Source: Acetobacteraceae bacterium
GTDB taxonomy: Bacteria > Pseudomonadota > Alphaproteobacteria > Acetobacterales > Acetobacteraceae
Direction of reading: 5' to 3'
NCBI GenBank assembly: GCA_027323595.1
Contig: DAHWBL010000459.1
Coordinates: forward strand, 1 to 5,892
DNA length: 5,892 bases
The notes under the pieces are model-generated. The model was not told the origin of the DNA, did no database searches, and saw only the letters and a program-made list of their open reading frames with translations. Both the position numbers and the translations under genes were made by a program. This document shows positions 4,839 through 5,892 of the stretch, piece by piece (positions within the stretch are counted from its first letter, which is position 1; every line of letters begins with the position of its first letter).

Positions 4839-5892
4839 GGCCGTTCGCCGGGCGATTCCACCAGCCGCCGCCCAGCGCCTGGAACAGGGCGGCGGTGTCG
4901 GCAAGACGGGCGGCGCGCGCCTGGATCAGCGACAGCATCGTGGTCTGATAGGCCTGCTCGGCGGCCAGCACCTGCGCGTAGGCGATCTGACCCAGCGCGA
5001 GTTGCCGCCGGGCGATGTCGAGGCTGCGCGCGGCGGCCTGTTCGGCGGCGGCGGCGGCGGCGAGCGCGTTGGCGTCGGTGTCCAGCGCGGCGAGGCAGTC
5101 GGCGACGTTCTGCATCGCGGCCAGGGCCACCGCGCGATATTGCGCGCCGGCCTGCTCGAACGCCGCCTGCGCGGCACGCTGGCGAAACATCAAGGTGCCG
5201 GCATCGAAGATCGGGCCGGTGAGGCCGCCGGCGAGGGTCCAGAAATTCGTGCCGGGCATGAACATGTTCTGCAACTGGTTGGGGCTGTTGCCGAGCTGGC
5301 CGACCAGCAATATCTGCGGCAGGCGGGCGGCCACCGCGATGCCGACATTGGCCGAGGCCGCGTGCAGCTCCGCCTCGGCGGCGCGCAGGTCTGGCCGCTG
5401 ATCCACCAGCGCGGCGGGCAGGCTGATCGGCAGGGATTGCGGCAGTTGCAGATCATCCAGGCGCAGACTGGAGGGTTGCAGGTCCGCCGGGGTCTTTCCC
5501 AGCAGGGTGGCGAGCAGATCGTTCTGCTGGGCGAGCCCGCGTTGCAGCGGCGGCAGCGCCTGGCGCGCCTGGGCGAGGGCGGTCTGCTGGGCGGCGACAT
5601 CGGCCATCGACACCGCGCCGAGCCGGTGCTGTCGCTCCAGGATGGCGAGCAGGTCGGACTCGACGGCGATGGTTTTTTCGGTGGCGTCGATCTGGTCGCG
5701 CAGGGCGGCGGCGGCGATGGCGGTGGTGACGACGTTGTTGGCGAGCGTGATCCGGGTTGCCTCCGCCTGGAAGCGCGCGACCTCCTCCTGGGCGGCGAGC
5801 GATTCGACGGCGCGGCGGTTGGCGCCGAACACGTCCACCACATAGGAAATGCCGAGCTGGCCGGTGACCAGCGTGTAGTACGGGTTGCCCGA
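4813..5892 (-). CDS. RND efflux system outer-membrane channel, NodT/OprM (OMF) family (5' partial)
   Basis: This is the outer-membrane exit duct of a tripartite efflux pump, partnering an RND inner-membrane pump and a periplasmic adaptor. The frame stays open to the right edge, so the true start is outside. The visible part is 359 residues of an expected 470-500. It begins SGNPYYTLVTGQLGISY and continues into VVDVFGANRRAVESLAAQ, the strand-to-helix junction typical of NodT proteins. Two outer-membrane efflux repeats are recognisable: a first helical hairpin (about 25-135) and a second after DQRPDLRAAEAEL (164-176), with GPIFDAG (226-232) and LALGQIAYAQVLAAEQAY (298-315) in the canonical places. 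Coiled-coil helices are Ala/Gln-rich, including an Ala run encoded by a CGG repeat. The lipoprotein signal expected in this family would lie off the edge. The GTG at 5841 is internal, as conserved sequence continues upstream of it. The pump and adaptor genes probably lie further upstream, and the drug or metabolite exported is unknown. Confidence 0.92.
   Translation of the reverse strand, partial: SGNPYYTLVTGQLGISYVVDVFGANRRAVESLAAQEEVARFQAEATRITLANNVVTTAIAAAALRDQIDATEKTIAVESDLLAILERQHRLGAVSMADVAAQQTALAQARQALPPLQRGLAQQNDLLATLLGKTPADLQPSSLRLDDLQLPQSLPISLPAALVDQRPDLRAAEAELHAASANVGIAVAARLPQILLVGQLGNSPNQLQNMFMPGTNFWTLAGGLTGPIFDAGTLMFRQRAAQAAFEQAGAQYRAVALAAMQNVADCLAALDTDANALAAAAAAEQAAARSLDIARRQLALGQIAYAQVLAAEQAYQTTMLSLIQARAARLADTAALFQALGGGWWNRPANGLDSQGATL

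Noticed and set aside
4813..5841. Efflux channel starting at the GTG at 5841
   Set aside because: The frame continues without a stop to base 5892 and encodes NodT-like sequence (YYTLVTGQLGISY) upstream, so this GTG is an internal Val codon.
1..5892. Defence system, CRISPR array, mobile element, tRNA or riboswitch
   Set aside because: I saw no repeats with spacers, no transposase or integrase motifs, no tRNA-like cloverleaf and no structured leader. All gaps are under 60 bases and the genes are of familiar families.

Overview
The window is high-GC DNA (roughly two thirds G+C by eye) and almost entirely coding. It carries double-membrane (Gram-negative) functions: a peptide-type ABC importer, an OprB-type carbohydrate porin and a NodT-type efflux outer-membrane channel. 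The protein style suggests a proteobacterium, probably an alphaproteobacterium, perhaps Acetobacteraceae. That placement is an impression from sequence style, not a search result.

Left half, plus strand (1-3401): the last 18 codons of an OppF/DppF-like ATPase overlap by 4 bases (GTGA) a complete DppD-like ATPase (54-1019). A cysteine hydrolase of the isochorismatase superfamily (1036-1737) follows after 16 bases, and an FAD-dependent GMC oxidoreductase (1797-3401) follows after 59 bases. With no visible terminator between them, they read as the distal end of one operon. The likely theme is import of a small amide- or peptide-like solute, then C-N bond hydrolysis and alcohol/polyol-type oxidation. 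The substrate cannot be read from the sequence.

Right half, minus strand (3409-5892): a NodT-family outer-membrane channel of an RND efflux system, whose N-terminus lies off the right edge, is followed after 36 bases by an OprB-family porin. They may be co-transcribed. A promoter-like pair of hexamers at the 3' end of the channel gene could also give the porin its own transcript.

The two blocks converge with only 7 bases between stop codons. A perfect 6-bp inverted repeat straddles the junction, with both stop codons in its arms. No RNA genes, CRISPR arrays, insertion sequences or phage genes are visible, and no intergenic stretch exceeds 60 bases. I see no clearly new system; the most notable points are the importer-hydrolase-GMC combination, the efflux-channel/porin pairing and the compact convergent junction.
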